Positions 22,872 through 34,103 of a stretch of 64,000 bases of DNA are shown one piece after another. The notes beneath the pieces are model-generated. The model was not told the DNA's origin. It did no database searches and worked only from the letters and a program-made list of their open reading frames with translations. The stretch covers positions 16,812,055 to 16,876,054 of the forward strand of contig JAKZAP010000015.1 of NCBI GenBank assembly GCA_023053575.1, written 5' to 3'. Positions within the stretch are counted from its first letter, which is position 1; every line of letters begins with the position of its first letter. Both the position numbers and the translations under genes were made by a program. This DNA is from Branchinecta lynchi (Eukaryota > Arthropoda > Branchiopoda > Anostraca > Branchinectidae).

Positions 22872-23896
22872 TATAATCGGTGGGACGGGGAAAGTAAATA
22901 GGTAGCGCGAGCAAGGCCCCCGGATTATGAAACCCTCCCGGAAGGCCACCCCTCCGCCCAGGAATTATAGCAGAACCATACAAGAAGAACAAATACCGGC
23001 AATTGGTTTTATTTACAAAAAGAAGCGAAGAATTAAAAAGATGAAAAGATAAGAGTGATCACGGTATATCACTGAATTTATGCCCAATGAATTTACGCCT
23101 AAGCCTCGATAAGCACGTACGCAGGAACTCCCCCTCGCAAATCTGCGCCGCTATGACCACCCTTGGTCCAAGACAGAACAGACTACTCAAAGGGAGCTAG
23201 GGCCGAGGCACGCCTTAGTTAATCTAGACCACTAGGCCCACCCTTGGTACCAGACAGCCTGAAAAACCGCAAGGCGCCCAGGACCCGTGCAAAGAAAGGC
23301 TTTGTCTAACTGATGTCACTTGCTGCTCCTAGAAATTTGCCCACTATCCAAAAAGAAAAACACTGAACCCAAATAACAAGAATCACAAAAGTTGTAGATC
23401 AAGAAAACACTATCGACTTATTCAGAGAGACAGGAAAATGAACAAGAAATAATAATTTAAATGATTTTTACTGACTTAAAAGTTACTGCTTATTTTTACT
23501 ATGTACGAACACTTCATATGTGAAAAGATGGTTACTTTACCTACAAACTACATTCTTACAAGAGAACTGAACTGTTTGAAAGCCAAGACAAGTCTCCGAA
23601 GGATTCTCAACACCAAACGTACGAAAGCTGTTGTTATTGTTGGTCTGAGGCAACGTTGTTTACAGCTATATTTTCAAGAAGGCCTTGGTTATACCTAGCC
23701 TATGTGTTTACAGTTTATACTTTCGAGAACCTTCGCCATTATGGTCTAGACTGATGTTTATGCACTGTATGGGAAACATTACTTTGTTGACAAAATATTA
23801 CAAGAAACGTATAGCTACTATTTCTGTCCTTGATCTTAAATAATTAATAGACGTAGTTGACTGATATTTAGAATAAGTCTTTAATCGAAGATTACA
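22872..23896 (-). repeat. LTR, right copy (5' LTR if minus-sense)
   Basis: This is the 1,025-bp partner of 15203-16227, ending in GATTACA at 23896. The CACC duplication follows at 23897-23900. Confidence 0.9.
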
Positions 23897-23900
23897 CACC

Positions 23901-25566
23901 GGCTAGCAAAAGTTGCAAACCCCTCATCGCTGAAGATTTTTGTAGCATAACAGCCTATTATTACTGACAAGTCCCTTGCATGTCTTACAATTGGGAACCT
24001 AATTGTTCTTACCATCAAATGACAGGTACGCCAACTAGCGAAAGCTGCAAACCCCTCATTGCCGAAGATGATTATGAGCTAACACTCGACTGCCGCGTAC
24101 AAGTCCCCTACATGTCTCACAACTGGTATCACCTATTTTTGGTTTCAGTGTGTACCTTACTACTGAAGTTGTCAACCCCTTGAAACTTTCAAACTGGTGT
24201 ATCTCATGAAGGAATTTGTGTATCAAAAAATGGATGACATATACTTTGATCAGCTCATCAGCGGCTATCGATTGCCGTCGAAAAAAAAAATTCTACCTGT
24301 CTTAGTTCAGAAGTTGACTTTTTTGCCGTAGGCCAACTTTCTAACGTCACCACTTAGAAAGGAGCAAAGGATAAGCTCTAGTTTCTTTAGCAATGAGAGA
24401 ACTTCTAAAGTTTAAGAGGTACATCTGATACCATTTCTCTACCGCAAACCCAAGTGCAAAAAAACGAATGATAAACTCAGCTGAAATCGCGTACACAAAT
24501 GGAACCAAATTGTTCTTACCATCGAATACACCGGAAACAAATAACAGGTACACCAACTAGCAAAAGCTGCAAGGCCCTCATTACCGAAGATGATTATGAG
24601 CTAACAGTCGACTGTTGCTTAAAAGTCCCCTACATGGCTCATAACTGCTATCGCCTATTTTTGGTTTCAATGTACCTTCCTACTGAAGTTGTCAACCCCT
24701 TTGAAATTTTCAAACTGGTGTATCTCATGAAGGAATTTTTGTACCAAAAAATGGATGACATATACTTTGATCAGCTCATCAGTGGCTATCGATTGCCGTC
24801 GAAAAACAAATTCTACCTGTCTTAGTTCAAAAGTTGACTTTTTTGCCGTAGGCCAACTTTCTAACGTCACGACTTAGAAAGGAGCAAAGGATAAGCTCTA
24901 GTTTCTTTAGCAATGAGAGAACTTTTAAAGTTTAAGGGGCACATCTGATACCGTTACTCTACCGCAAACCCAAGTGCAAAAAAAAAAAATTATAAACTCA
25001 GCTGAAATCGTCGCAGACATGGACAGAAACAATAGATGGCAGCACTTTCGGACCCGTGGGAAAAAGCCACTTTTTTGTCTCTGTAGATTTTTCTACTTAT
25101 CACTCAAAGAAGATATGTTGGCTGTGGGGCCGGGTAACTGCCGCATATATTTAACACTTATAGATTTTAGTCCATCTTCAATTTGAAACTGGTGCCTGCC
25201 TGCTAGCGTGCTAGAACGGAGCTTTCCACTCGAAAGCAGAAACATGGTTTGATAAAACGAAAGGTTCGCTACACAACTTGAGATGGTCCTCTCCGACATA
25301 GGCTATACAACTCCACTTCACTTCGCAAACCGTAGGCTCTGGCTCGAGGACAAGCAAAAACCATCCTTATTGGCCCCAGGCAAGAGTTCTACGGAGCTTT
25401 CCAAAATGTAATGTCATATTCATCAATCCGGCCTAAGGTCCACACTTTCCGTAAAAACCGCACAGGTTAGACCCTTCCCAGTTACCAGGAATAAAATGAA
25501 ATCGGAGTCATAGGAAAAAAAACAAAAAAAAACGAGGACAAAACCAAAGTGTTGCTCTCGCAACAC
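23901..25566. repeat. Array of about 790-bp monomers (right part)
   Basis: This continues the array interrupted by the LTR element. It starts inside the subrepeat 'ggctagcaaaagttgcaaac' and holds two partial monomers ending in the 'gatgacatatactttgatca' tail (24230-24260 and 24755-24785). The second monomer contains a 108-residue ORF (24499-24825) with the same module and C-terminus as the ORF at 12400. The segment 24838-25566 is the partner of duplicate 12840-13576. Confidence 0.8.
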
Positions 25567-26572
25567 AAAAATAGCAGAATGTTGGAAGTACGGGCTAAAT
25601 CGACTTTGCAGTCAGATGGACTTTATCCTTTTCAACCGCAGGTATCGTGACTTATGGAAACTTGGAACATTATCCTAGTTGGTATTATAAAGCTATCCAT
25701 AGCTTTTTAGTTCAAAATACCAAAATAGGTGCGTTTTTGCATGCCTTACAGCACGCCTGTGAGTAGCAGCTGTACTTATTAGGTGTTTTGGCAAACCTTT
25801 CCTTGTAGCCTGTCTGCTTATAAGGCGTTTTTACTCCTCAGTCCAACGGCCAAAGAACGAAATCCACAGGCTACAGCCAAAGGCCTTCTTGATGCCGTTG
25901 TCCTTGTCCTTAGCCTGTGGTTCCTTTCTACAAGAGCTGAAAGCTCATATAGCACTTGTAAGAACAGTTAGCATGTTTGTCAGATACGGTTTGCTGCTGT
26001 CAAAGCTGGATCTATCTCCCGATACTCATCTCAACAGAAAATGGGCTTGATCTAGTAAATCTGAAACGGTTATTCCACTCACTGACAACTGTTCCTCCCA
26101 CAACCACGATGATCAGATGAGGGACTATTTTTAAGCCAATCTGATAGAGTCCCTGACATGCCTGCCAAGTTTCATGATCATAGTACATTCGGAAGTACCC
26201 CAACTCGTGATCACAGAAATTGTGGAAAACCCTCTCGAAATCCCCCAACCGTGACATGATCCGGTCCTGTATATTCAATATTTTCTCCACAGCTTATGCT
26301 TGTTCTTTCCTCCCAAGTCCCATCCCGATTTCTCGACTCTAAAGGCGTTTTCCGTGCTCCCATAAACAGTTTGTGGGTCGATTGTAACTCGAAAAGAGTG
26401 TTTCCGCGGTGTTTTGTGCGGGCCACAACTGTGTTTCCGCGATCAACAAGACTTTCGTGGCTCGCTTTGTGGCTCAAATTCGACAAACAACTGGCGAGGT
26501 GATTGTCGATTTTGTGGCTCGATTCTGGCGGGAAATTCAAATAAAGCAGCAAAGTAGTGTCTAAACAATAAA
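25567..26572. other. Non-coding spacer with satellite fragment
   Basis: 26010-26350 resembles the 'gatccgg' satellite of 38.2-40 kb: 'ccaagtttcatgatcatag', 'cggaagtaccccaactcgtg', 'gcttatgcttgttctttcct'. 25730-25880 contains 'gcgtttttgcatgcc' and 'aaggcgttttta' motifs shared with 28316-28443. No gene. Confidence 0.5.
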
Positions 26573-26868
26573 GAGCGTGTTCCACCCTACTTACCATAGT
26601 TACTACGCATGAAGTTACGAATTATGTCTTTTTGCCGTCAAGGCTGGAACAATTTTTCTATTTTCCAGCAGGATCTCACGCCAGGGGTGAATCCGACCAA
26701 TCACAATTACAGAGATGCGTAGTTACTACGCTTACTACGCTCCCGAGCATGGTAAGCAAATAGTAACTATTAGTTACTATTCCGACAAGGTTCGAACGGT
26801 CAGCGTAGTAACTTTTCGTGAGGATGGAACTGAAATATTAACTATTGTTAGAAGGGTGGAACACGCTC
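26573..26868. mobile_element. MITE family B, intact 296-bp copy
   Basis: Ends are inverted repeats GAGCGTGTTCCACCCT and AGGGTGGAACACGCTC. The interior is rich in 'tagtaactattagttactat' and contains 'ttttctattttccagcagga'. Two related copies lie at 45999-47520 (interrupted) and 53592-53895, both in the opposite orientation. No coding capacity. Confidence 0.85.
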
Positions 26869-27423
26869 AAAGTTAACTACTAATGGTACGAAAATAAGCC
26901 TAGAGTTCTATTTATTGAGATTTTTCATGAATTTTATTACTATTTTCAGATATTTGAAATTTCCGCCAAAAAAATAGACAAAACGGCGTTTCCGCGAGTT
27001 TCAACTCGTGGCTCGACTGTGTGGCATACAATCTTGTTTCCACGACAATCACCCAGAAGTGTGTGGCCCACAATCGTGTCGCGGAAAAAGGGCTAAAGTT
27101 TTTTACGAGATTTCCGTCACCCCTATCCACCTCCCCTCCCCCCCCCAGTTATCGGATTCGTTCCAGACTTAAAATTGATACACTAAGACACTTGTTCTTG
27201 ACACTTGTCAAGTTTCATTCACGTCCGATCAACCGTTCTAAAGTTATACATGTCAGTAGATCCTGGATTCCCCATCCCTCCACTTCCCCCACTATAGCCG
27301 GATCTTGGAAGTGATTATTTCCTAGTTAATTTGGTTTTGGAGCCCCAATCTGGAACAGTATCAATATAAGTAGGACAGAAGTAGCTTACTTTCTTGGGAA
27401 AAGCAGAACACGATCAGATAAAA
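26869..27423. other. Non-coding spacer
   Basis: The stretch 26930-27100 has 'cgcgagtttcaactcgtggc' phrases that also appear at 26350-26520. 27150-27370 is another fragment of the satellite ('gtccgatcaaccgttctaaa', 'ccctccacttccccc'). No gene. Confidence 0.45.
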
Positions 27424-27835
27424 GGCGTATTCTCGCCGTTCCCCGAGGACTCCACTTGAGGAGTCCCCGCGTTTTGTTTGTACCGGGGACTCACTCCCCG
27501 TATTCTCGCGGGTCCTCAAGGACGGGAAATGCTCCGTTTATCATCATCATCATAAAAAAGGTCTCCCTTTCAGATTCGGAGGGGAATCAATTTTTGCTGG
27601 TGTTGGTGCAATGTAAAATTAATTAAAACAATCAGAAAAAACAAAAGACAAAAATAAATTGGATCCAGACTAATCTCGTCAACTGCATTTTTTTTTTTCG
27701 AACAAAATCCATTTTGGAAACATTTCCCGTGTTCTCGCTCTTTTTGTACGCGGAGTCCGCGTGGAGTCGCTCCCTCTATTCTCGCCGTTCCCTTAGATTC
27801 CCCGAGGAGTCCTCGAGGAACGGCGAGAATACGCC
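27424..27835. mobile_element. MITE family A, copy 1
   Basis: A 412-bp unit with ends GGCGTATTCTCGCCGTTCC and GGAACGGCGAGAATACGCC. Subterminal blocks are also inverted (accggggactcactcccc; tggagtcgctccctctattc). Copies at 40946-41346, 43727-44105 and 48076-48638 share the ends and the 'gcattccccgt' interior. It has no ORF. Target duplication is unclear. Confidence 0.8.
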
Positions 27836-28509
27836 GAAAAGCTTAGTTTAGCATTTGTTAAAGTCCTTAAACTGTACCTTTTCCTCCATTCGGTTCTAAA
27901 TACAAGGATCAATAGCGAAGTGAGCTAGCGTCAGCCCATTACCCTTTTGCTATCCTTGTTCCTAGTTTTCGGACTCTCTGATCTGCCCGCCCGACCGACA
28001 GACTGACGGACGGACAAATTGCGATCGCTATATGGCACTCGGCCGAAGGGCAAATTCTGGAACACAAAAAGGAATTTTTAAAAGTTAAATGTAAGTATTG
28101 TGAATGACTGTTGTTTGCTCGTCAACTCTCTGCATTGGGGGAATTTTTTTTGTATAGTGGGTCCAGAACTTTTCGTATCTGTAGGTTGTGGTGTGCCCAG
28201 AAGAGCACACTGAGCTAGTTAGCACACTAGTTTAAAACCAGGAAGTAAGCTGTTAAGCTGTTTAGCTGGGTTTTTTTTTCAGAGTTTAAAATTTTCCGCC
28301 ACTGTCCGTTTGAGCAGCTTATAAGGCGTTTTTGCTGTTCGAATCCACAGGCCAAAGTCTACGGCAAAAAGCGTGCAGAAACGCCTTATTAGCACACAGG
28401 CCAACTGCAACGGCCACAGTCCACAGGAATGCAAAAACGCAGCTAATGTCACTGTACTAATTCTTGCGAAACATATCGTTGTTTAAAAACGTCGCAAACA
28501 AAATGCTAA
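27836..28509. other. Non-coding spacer with small repeats
   Basis: It contains a GACGGACGGAC segment (28005-28020). 28316-28443 is a probable short inverted-repeat element bounded by 'aaggcgtttttgctg' and 'gcaaaaacgc', with internal 'ataaggcg' inversions. No gene. Confidence 0.45.
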
Positions 28510-28872
28510 GAAAAGTCGGAAGCCCCTCATCACCGAAGATGATTATTAGTTACAAGTCCCTGACTTGTCTCACAGTTGGATTCCGCCTATTCTTTGTTTG
28601 AGTGTGTACCCTACCACTAAAGTTGTCAACCCCTCAAAGAGACTTAATTAGTTACAGTGATAGACCATGGAGCCTAATTTTCTTACCCTCAGATTTTAGA
28701 GATCAAATAAAATGTGCAACAATGTGCACTAGTTTCTAGCCCCTTCTAGCAACCGATTCCTACTTACAAGTTCATCTCCGCGCGATAGACATATTACTAA
28801 ATTGTTTTCAGTTCAAAGACACCGGCAACAAATAATAGGATTAATAGGTACACAAACTAGCAGAAGTTACAA
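28510..28872. repeat. Decayed outlying copy of the 790-bp array monomer
   Basis: It keeps the order 'agcccctcatcaccgaagat', 'ttacaagtccctgacttg', 'gttgtcaacccctcaaa', 'gatagaccatgga', 'tctagccccttctagcaacc' and 'gacaccggcaacaaata' seen in the array at 10-15 kb, but with deletions and many substitutions. It ends at a short G run. Confidence 0.7.
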
Positions 28873-29392
28873 GGGGGGGGGGACGTCCATTTTGTGCCGA
28901 CGGACTAAAAATTTTGCAAATTGCCAGCACAGAGTAAAAGATTGTTCCTTTAATGTAAATTCGTATATTTAAATTCACTTTTTCGGCTTTTCATTTCAGC
29001 TTTCGTTAAAAAGTCAAGCTGCCAAAGATTGTACCCAGAACAAGTTAAACTAAGCGCCGCAGGCGAATTTTTCTAAATCTGCCCCTTTTCTGAAAAAGTT
29101 TGTTATACCTATTATGCAAGTTCTAGCTCCTAATGTGCTTCAAACCCCCAAGAATTTCAATCCTAAAGCGCAAGCTAAAGGAATCAACGTTCTTCCAGAT
29201 AGAGAACACTTCGAAATATGTCACAGGCGTGTAAAACTAACTGTTTAAAAAAGACCGATCAGGTTAAGCTAAGCGCCGCAGGTGAAACTTTTTAAACTGC
29301 CTTTTTTCGTAAAAATTTGACTTCTACCTACCATACAGGTTTGTGGATTTACTGTGTTTCAGACCCCGAAAATTTCAAACCTAAATGAAACA
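28873..29392. other. Non-coding, diverged repeats
   Basis: 'gttaaactaagcgccgcagg' occurs at about 29044 and 'gttaagctaagcgccgcagg' at about 29263, showing a diverged tandem repeat of about 219 bp. No gene. Confidence 0.45.
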
Positions 29393-30110
29393 TCGTTCTT
29401 CCAAACAGAGAATACTACGAAATGTGCTGCAGGCCATATTTTGGGGAAACGATGATGAGCGAGTGCCTTTTTGCGATCCTAAATAAAGTAAGGCTATCAG
29501 TGAAATCAAAGTTAAAAAGACGTGCTTAATACTGGAGTCCTGCGATCGCCTTTGCACTGCGTCACCCCTAATTGACCCTTCGAGATTATGACCACACAAA
29601 GATTCGACAGAAAAAGAAATAAGGATAGCAATTTGCCGATGAGTATTTTTTCAATTAGCGGTGTGCAGCCAAATAAACCAAAAAGGTCAGTTTATGGGTA
29701 CCAACAAACTAACGACCCACACAGAAAACAAGGAGATGATACAAGGCAAGTTCGTTCTTCCAAACAGAGAATACTACGAAATGCGCCGCAGTGCATATTT
29801 TGGGGAAACGATGATGAGCGAGTGCCTTTTTGCGATCCTAAATAAAGAAAGGCTACCAGTGAAATCAAAGTAAAAAAGACGTGCTTAATACTGGAGTCCT
29901 GCGATCGCCTTTGCACTGCGTCACCCCTAATTGACCCTTCGAGATTATGACCACACAAAGATTCGACAAAAAAAGAAATAAGGATAGCAATTTGCCGATG
30001 AGTATTTTTTTTTATTAGCGGTGTGCAGCCAAATACCCCAAAAAGGTCAGTTTATGGGTACGAACAAACAAACGAACCACACAGAAAACAAGGAGATGAT
30101 ACAAGGCAAG
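29393..30110. repeat. Tandem duplication, two 359-bp units
   Basis: Units 29393-29751 and 29752-30110 match at a constant offset of 359 with a few per cent difference. The last bases 'gatgatacaaggcaag' are partly repeated again at 30111. Mirror ORFs in both units (minus strand 29381-29599 and 29692-29958) follow from the duplication and carry no recognisable domain. Confidence 0.9.
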
Positions 30111-30212
30111 ATGATACAAGAACTGAAAAAGTTACATTGTCTTCTGAGTGGGCCATCTAACAGCCTTTAAAAAAAAATTCCCGACCAATGATCTCCAAAT
30201 CAAACGTGGATC

Positions 30213-30243
<31 letters not shown>

Positions 30244-32931
30244 AATCAAATCAAAAATCAATCAAAAAATCAGATCAAGCGTGGATCAAAGTCAAAACTT
30301 GGGGCTAAGAAGCCCATTTACGAACTTGATATGTACATTAATTCAAAGAACTTCTCAATTCTTCCGGACTGATTGCGCTAGAAGATGGGCGCAGCCAACA
30401 TTTTCAGATCCTAGAAATGACAAGTGTACTATTTAATTTACCATCGCAAATGTATGCTAACCTGTGTATTTCGATACAGAGCTGTATGCTCTGAACTCCC
30501 TAAGACACGACTAAATATATTCACTCGGCCACTACCGAAGAAATAGCCGCAGCGCAGTGAGCCTATAAGAAACACTAGAAAAGTCTGCAATTCATTTAGA
30601 ACATACGTTGAAAAACAAGGCAGGCTACTAACTTTCGGCTATTTCTAATCCCATCTAATTACCGAGGTGTCTGTACAAGATACGATTGAGGTTGACCAAA
30701 AAATTCATAGAAGATTTGTATCTGCAGTGCTTTGACTGCTGTCACCAGGGACGTCGCTAGGGGGGTGGGGTGGGAGGGTACCCCCCCCCCCTCAAAAAAA
30801 GAAAAAAAACAAAGTGGGTGCTTGCAAAGAGCTCTAATGTGGGCGCTCGCAGAGTGCTCATTAAAAACAAATTAACGAAGCTTGGCGCTCGCGCCCGACC
30901 TCAGAAATTGAGCTAACTGGGTGCTCACACAGGAAAGCTAAATGGAGGGCTGGCAGTACACCCGGAAAACTTTAGTGTAAGGCTAGTTCAAGGTCACCAA
31001 GAAACTGAGTTGACATCCAGGTTGGACATCGGCGGTTCGGAATACTTCAAGAATTGTATTCGCAGTCGCATCTTTCGAGCTTGCCAGATTGATCTAAAGA
31101 GGCAGGCTATTTTAACGTAAAAGAATTTGATGACTATTCCTCCTTGGTATTCTGTTAAATTGTGCTAAGTGTTAGACGACGACATGTGCGTCATCTGACA
31201 AATAGATTAGTTTTGACTTTCTGAGTTCCTACTTTTTTCCTACAGGTGGCATATTCAAAATTGGGCTATGTACATAGCATATTTTTTGTGTTTGCCCCTG
31301 TTGTTAAAACAACGCTTTGTAGCAGTTAGCACGTCTCGAAGGAAAGGGAAAATCTGTGCTCAAACAGCTATGTTGCAATTTTTGAAGACCGAGAAGATGG
31401 TAATCAACATTTTAGATACTCAAACATGACTGAAAGGGGTTCGGCTACTGACGGCCGTTCTATCGGCGTTATTGCGAATATTCAGGCATCGGACTCTACT
31501 GGTATAAGTACCTTCCAATCGTCCTTTGGGTCTTCGTTTCAATAGGCCTTTTATGCACTTCTTTTGCTATTTATGTGGTGCACTCTTTATGTGGAGTTTC
31601 TTGTGTGGAGTTTCTTTTTTGGAGTTTCTCTTTATGTGGAGTTTAACAGAGGTTTAACAGTTTAACTGAGGGCAGAGATGGGACAGTCCTGTTACCCCTC
31701 ACTTATTCACTTAAAAAGTCTTGAAGACCAGACGAAAATGCGTTACTTCGTTGCTCCACTATTCACGAATAATCAAATTTCAAATAGTGGAATTTCCCTG
31801 TCAGATTTGTGTCGCATGCTTTACGAAAAAGGTTTATGAAATTTCTTTGTTCAGGCACTAAGCTGTGTTCACCAAGCTTATCACCGCTCACTGAAAAGCC
31901 GCGTTTGTGTTCAGATTCAAATGTTCCGCGTCATAGTAGAATTTGCGCTGTGGAGACAGCCGTAGATATTCTGAACCTCACAACGAGAGCAGATAGTGGA
32001 AAATCATAAGATCCCTTAGCAGAATCCTAATAGCTCAGTGTATTCAGCTAAATGATACATAAATAAGCTTGCTTTTCAGTTGAACTTCAGGATTCGGAAC
32101 ATTAGCTTGTATACCTGCTCCATTCTTAACAAGCGCGAGGCAATTGGACATCATCTCCACGCGGAGATGGTAAGAGTAGGTTGAAGAGCCTTGCAAAAAT
32201 TTCGACCGGCAGAAAACGCATCCCTTGCCGAGGATTCCCGTTAATGATAAGATAAGATAAGATAAGATTTTATTTGCGCTAAAAGCCAACGGCCATGGCA
32301 AATACGTATATAACAATGTCGATCTTTTACAAGCAGCAGATCTGGGTGTACAACTTGGATAAATTCAAAGTTACACCAAATGGAAGATACTCAAGTTTGA
32401 AGTATCAGAAACAATTTTCCATTTTCACAAGAAAGGATGAACATGCAGTTAGCACAGTTTTGAAGAACACGGTACAATTGCCGGTGTTAGCTTCTTAAAA
32501 TGCGATCGACAAGTGAAGCCTCCGACATTAAATATTTCTGAGCCCTCAGTTGCGTACACGGCATCGACAAACACTCTCACTGTCTAGTTCAGAACTAGCT
32601 AAGGCCAAGTACAAGCTATAAGCCTCAGTATACACCCCGTTAAGGAAGGAACGGTGAATAGTCAATGACAAAAGCTTATCCTATAAACTCGTGGCCCGGC
32701 CGAGCACTGTACCCTATTTTGTAACAGTTCATCTGTGTGCCGTTTTTCTTTATTGGTATGAGTCCCTGTTTTATTCCATTTCTCCTGCACCTGCAAATGC
32801 ACCGTGATCGTAGTCCTGGCACCGTTATTCAATCCCAAACTTCGTTATTCTATCTACCGCCTAAACAGAAACTTTTTTTTTCCAAAAAGACAAATATCGG
32901 TGGAATGAATATAAGGTCATACAAAAAAATT
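30111..32931. other. Gene-free region with simple repeats
   Basis: A long A run at about 30212-30240 is followed by TCAAA repeats. At 30748 there is a 'gggacgtcgctaggggggt' motif with an adjacent C run (30781-30792); a related motif occurs at 38325. 31590-31645 has 'tatgtggagtttct' repeats. A (GATAA)n run at 32249-32270 followed by TTTTATTT looks like a retroposon tail. Scattered ORFs below 100 residues have no domain. Confidence 0.5.
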
Positions 32932-33091
32932 AAGTGATACCACGGTATAAAGTCGTTTTTGCAGTTGCGATGGTATCTGATATCACGGTCAAAAAGCGGT
33001 TTTACAGTTATCATGGTATCTGGCCAGTTACCATGGTAGCTAATATTCAGATGCCACTGTCCCCGTGGCAACGGATCGTGGTATCGGTCAC
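32932..33091. mobile_element. Short inverted-repeat element (160 bp)
   Basis: Ends are GTGATACCACGG and CGTGGTATCGGTCAC, a loose inverted repeat, with internal 'atggtatctgatatcacggt' inversions. Only this copy is recognised here, so the call is tentative. Confidence 0.5.
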
Positions 33092-33415
33092 CTGTCATAT
33101 CAACATGTGAAAATAAGCAAACACTCCTAGCTGAATCTCTTGATTAAAGAACTTTTAAAGCAATCATGGCTGATAATGAAATTGTCAATGATGTGATGTC
33201 CGAGAGAAATAGAATCCATGGTCGATACTTTTCTGAACAAGAGCTGGAAGTTCATATGGCACTTGTCAGGCTGACTCAGAGGATGGAAGTGGGATTTTGT
33301 CACTTCTATGACTTCGGTCATACGTCATGGAAGTGACAAGTCTTTAGTGATTCCCACCCGAAAAGAAAATGGTCCCCAGGGACAGGAATGGAGAGTCTCA
33401 TTGCTTTATGGTTGT

Positions 33416-33702
33416 GGTAGCGTTCCAGCGACTTATTATTAGTTACGATCGTCGCTATTCTTGTTATTGTCGTTCCAGAGCCCGCCGTAATAAGTAAATT
33501 GGCTCCTCCCACTTGTTGTTTTCGTTCCACGACCGTTCCGATCGTTACAATTTACTTACGATGGTCGCGAGCAACATAAGTGATGACGTATGTTTGAGCT
33601 GTTATTATTTTCGTTCCGGAGACCGTGATAACTACCACAATCCGGCGCTCGCCCCCCCCCCCCTCTTATCGTAACTTGTAATAACTTCGCTGGAACGCTA
33701 CC
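33416..33702. mobile_element. MITE, 287 bp, with about 34-bp terminal inverted repeats
   Basis: The left end GGTAGCGTTCCAGCGACTTA and the right-end complement GGTAGCGTTCCAGCGAAGTT match, and similarity continues to 'gttacgat' about 34 bp in. The interior has 'gttccagagcccg' and a C run. The target duplication is ambiguous. No ORF. Confidence 0.75.
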
Positions 33703-33829
33703 TGTGTTGGTCTATGTAAAAGCAGATTGTCGTGGTATTTTTAGATATTTTTTTTTGTTTATTCATGACAAAAGTCTCTAAGCGTGTATAAAAATATTTA
33801 CGGTTTCCCCCTCTGACCCCCCCCCCCCT

Positions 33830-34080
33830 CACATTCATTAGATCCGGTCCGGAATTGTGAAACGTGACATCTGAAACATGTGGTCTTTCTAAAAATCAAG
33901 TTTCATTATGATCCGATCACCCGTTACTAGTTTACTAATACATGTTACTAGTTTCCGGATTCCCCTTCTCTCCACGCTCCCTATCATGTTCGGATCGGGA
34001 AGCTGACTATTTCCAGGTTATTCTGGTCGGGTCCCTGATTTGCCTGCCAAGGTTCATTGACCTAGCCCACCTGGAAATAA
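33830..34080. repeat. Fragment of the 'gatccgg' satellite family
   Basis: 'gatccggtccggaattgtga', 'aagtttcattatgatccgat' and 'ccggattccccttctctcca' match the order of the repeat at 38.8-39.9 kb. Confidence 0.55.
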
Positions 34081-34103
34081 CTTAACTATGAGAGATGTTC
34101 TTT

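Larger units (their letters stand above)
15203..23896 (-). mobile_element. Young 8.7-kb LTR retrotransposon without gag-pol (LARD-like)
   Basis: Two direct repeats (15203-16227 and 22872-23896) bound a 6,644-bp interior. A CACC target duplication flanks the whole unit (15199-15202 and 23897-23900). The insertion splits an array subrepeat between 'ggtacacc' and 'ggctagcaaaag'. The minus strand is the likely sense: next to the right LTR is 'TTTGGTGACAGCTAAACG' (plus 22852-22869), which looks like a tRNA primer-binding site starting TGG. Next to the left LTR is a purine-rich AAAAGGAGACCGGAA (about 16230-16244). LTR ends form TGTAATC...GATTATA, an imperfect inverted repeat. No reverse transcriptase, integrase or protease is visible in any frame, so it would depend on enzymes from another element. 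Confidence 0.85.

Noticed and set aside
26211..26597. 128-codon minus-strand ORF
   Set aside because: It overlaps satellite fragments and a MITE end, and has no conserved motif.
29381..29958. Two similar minus-strand ORFs as a gene pair
   Set aside because: They are the two units of a 359-bp tandem duplication, short and without a domain.
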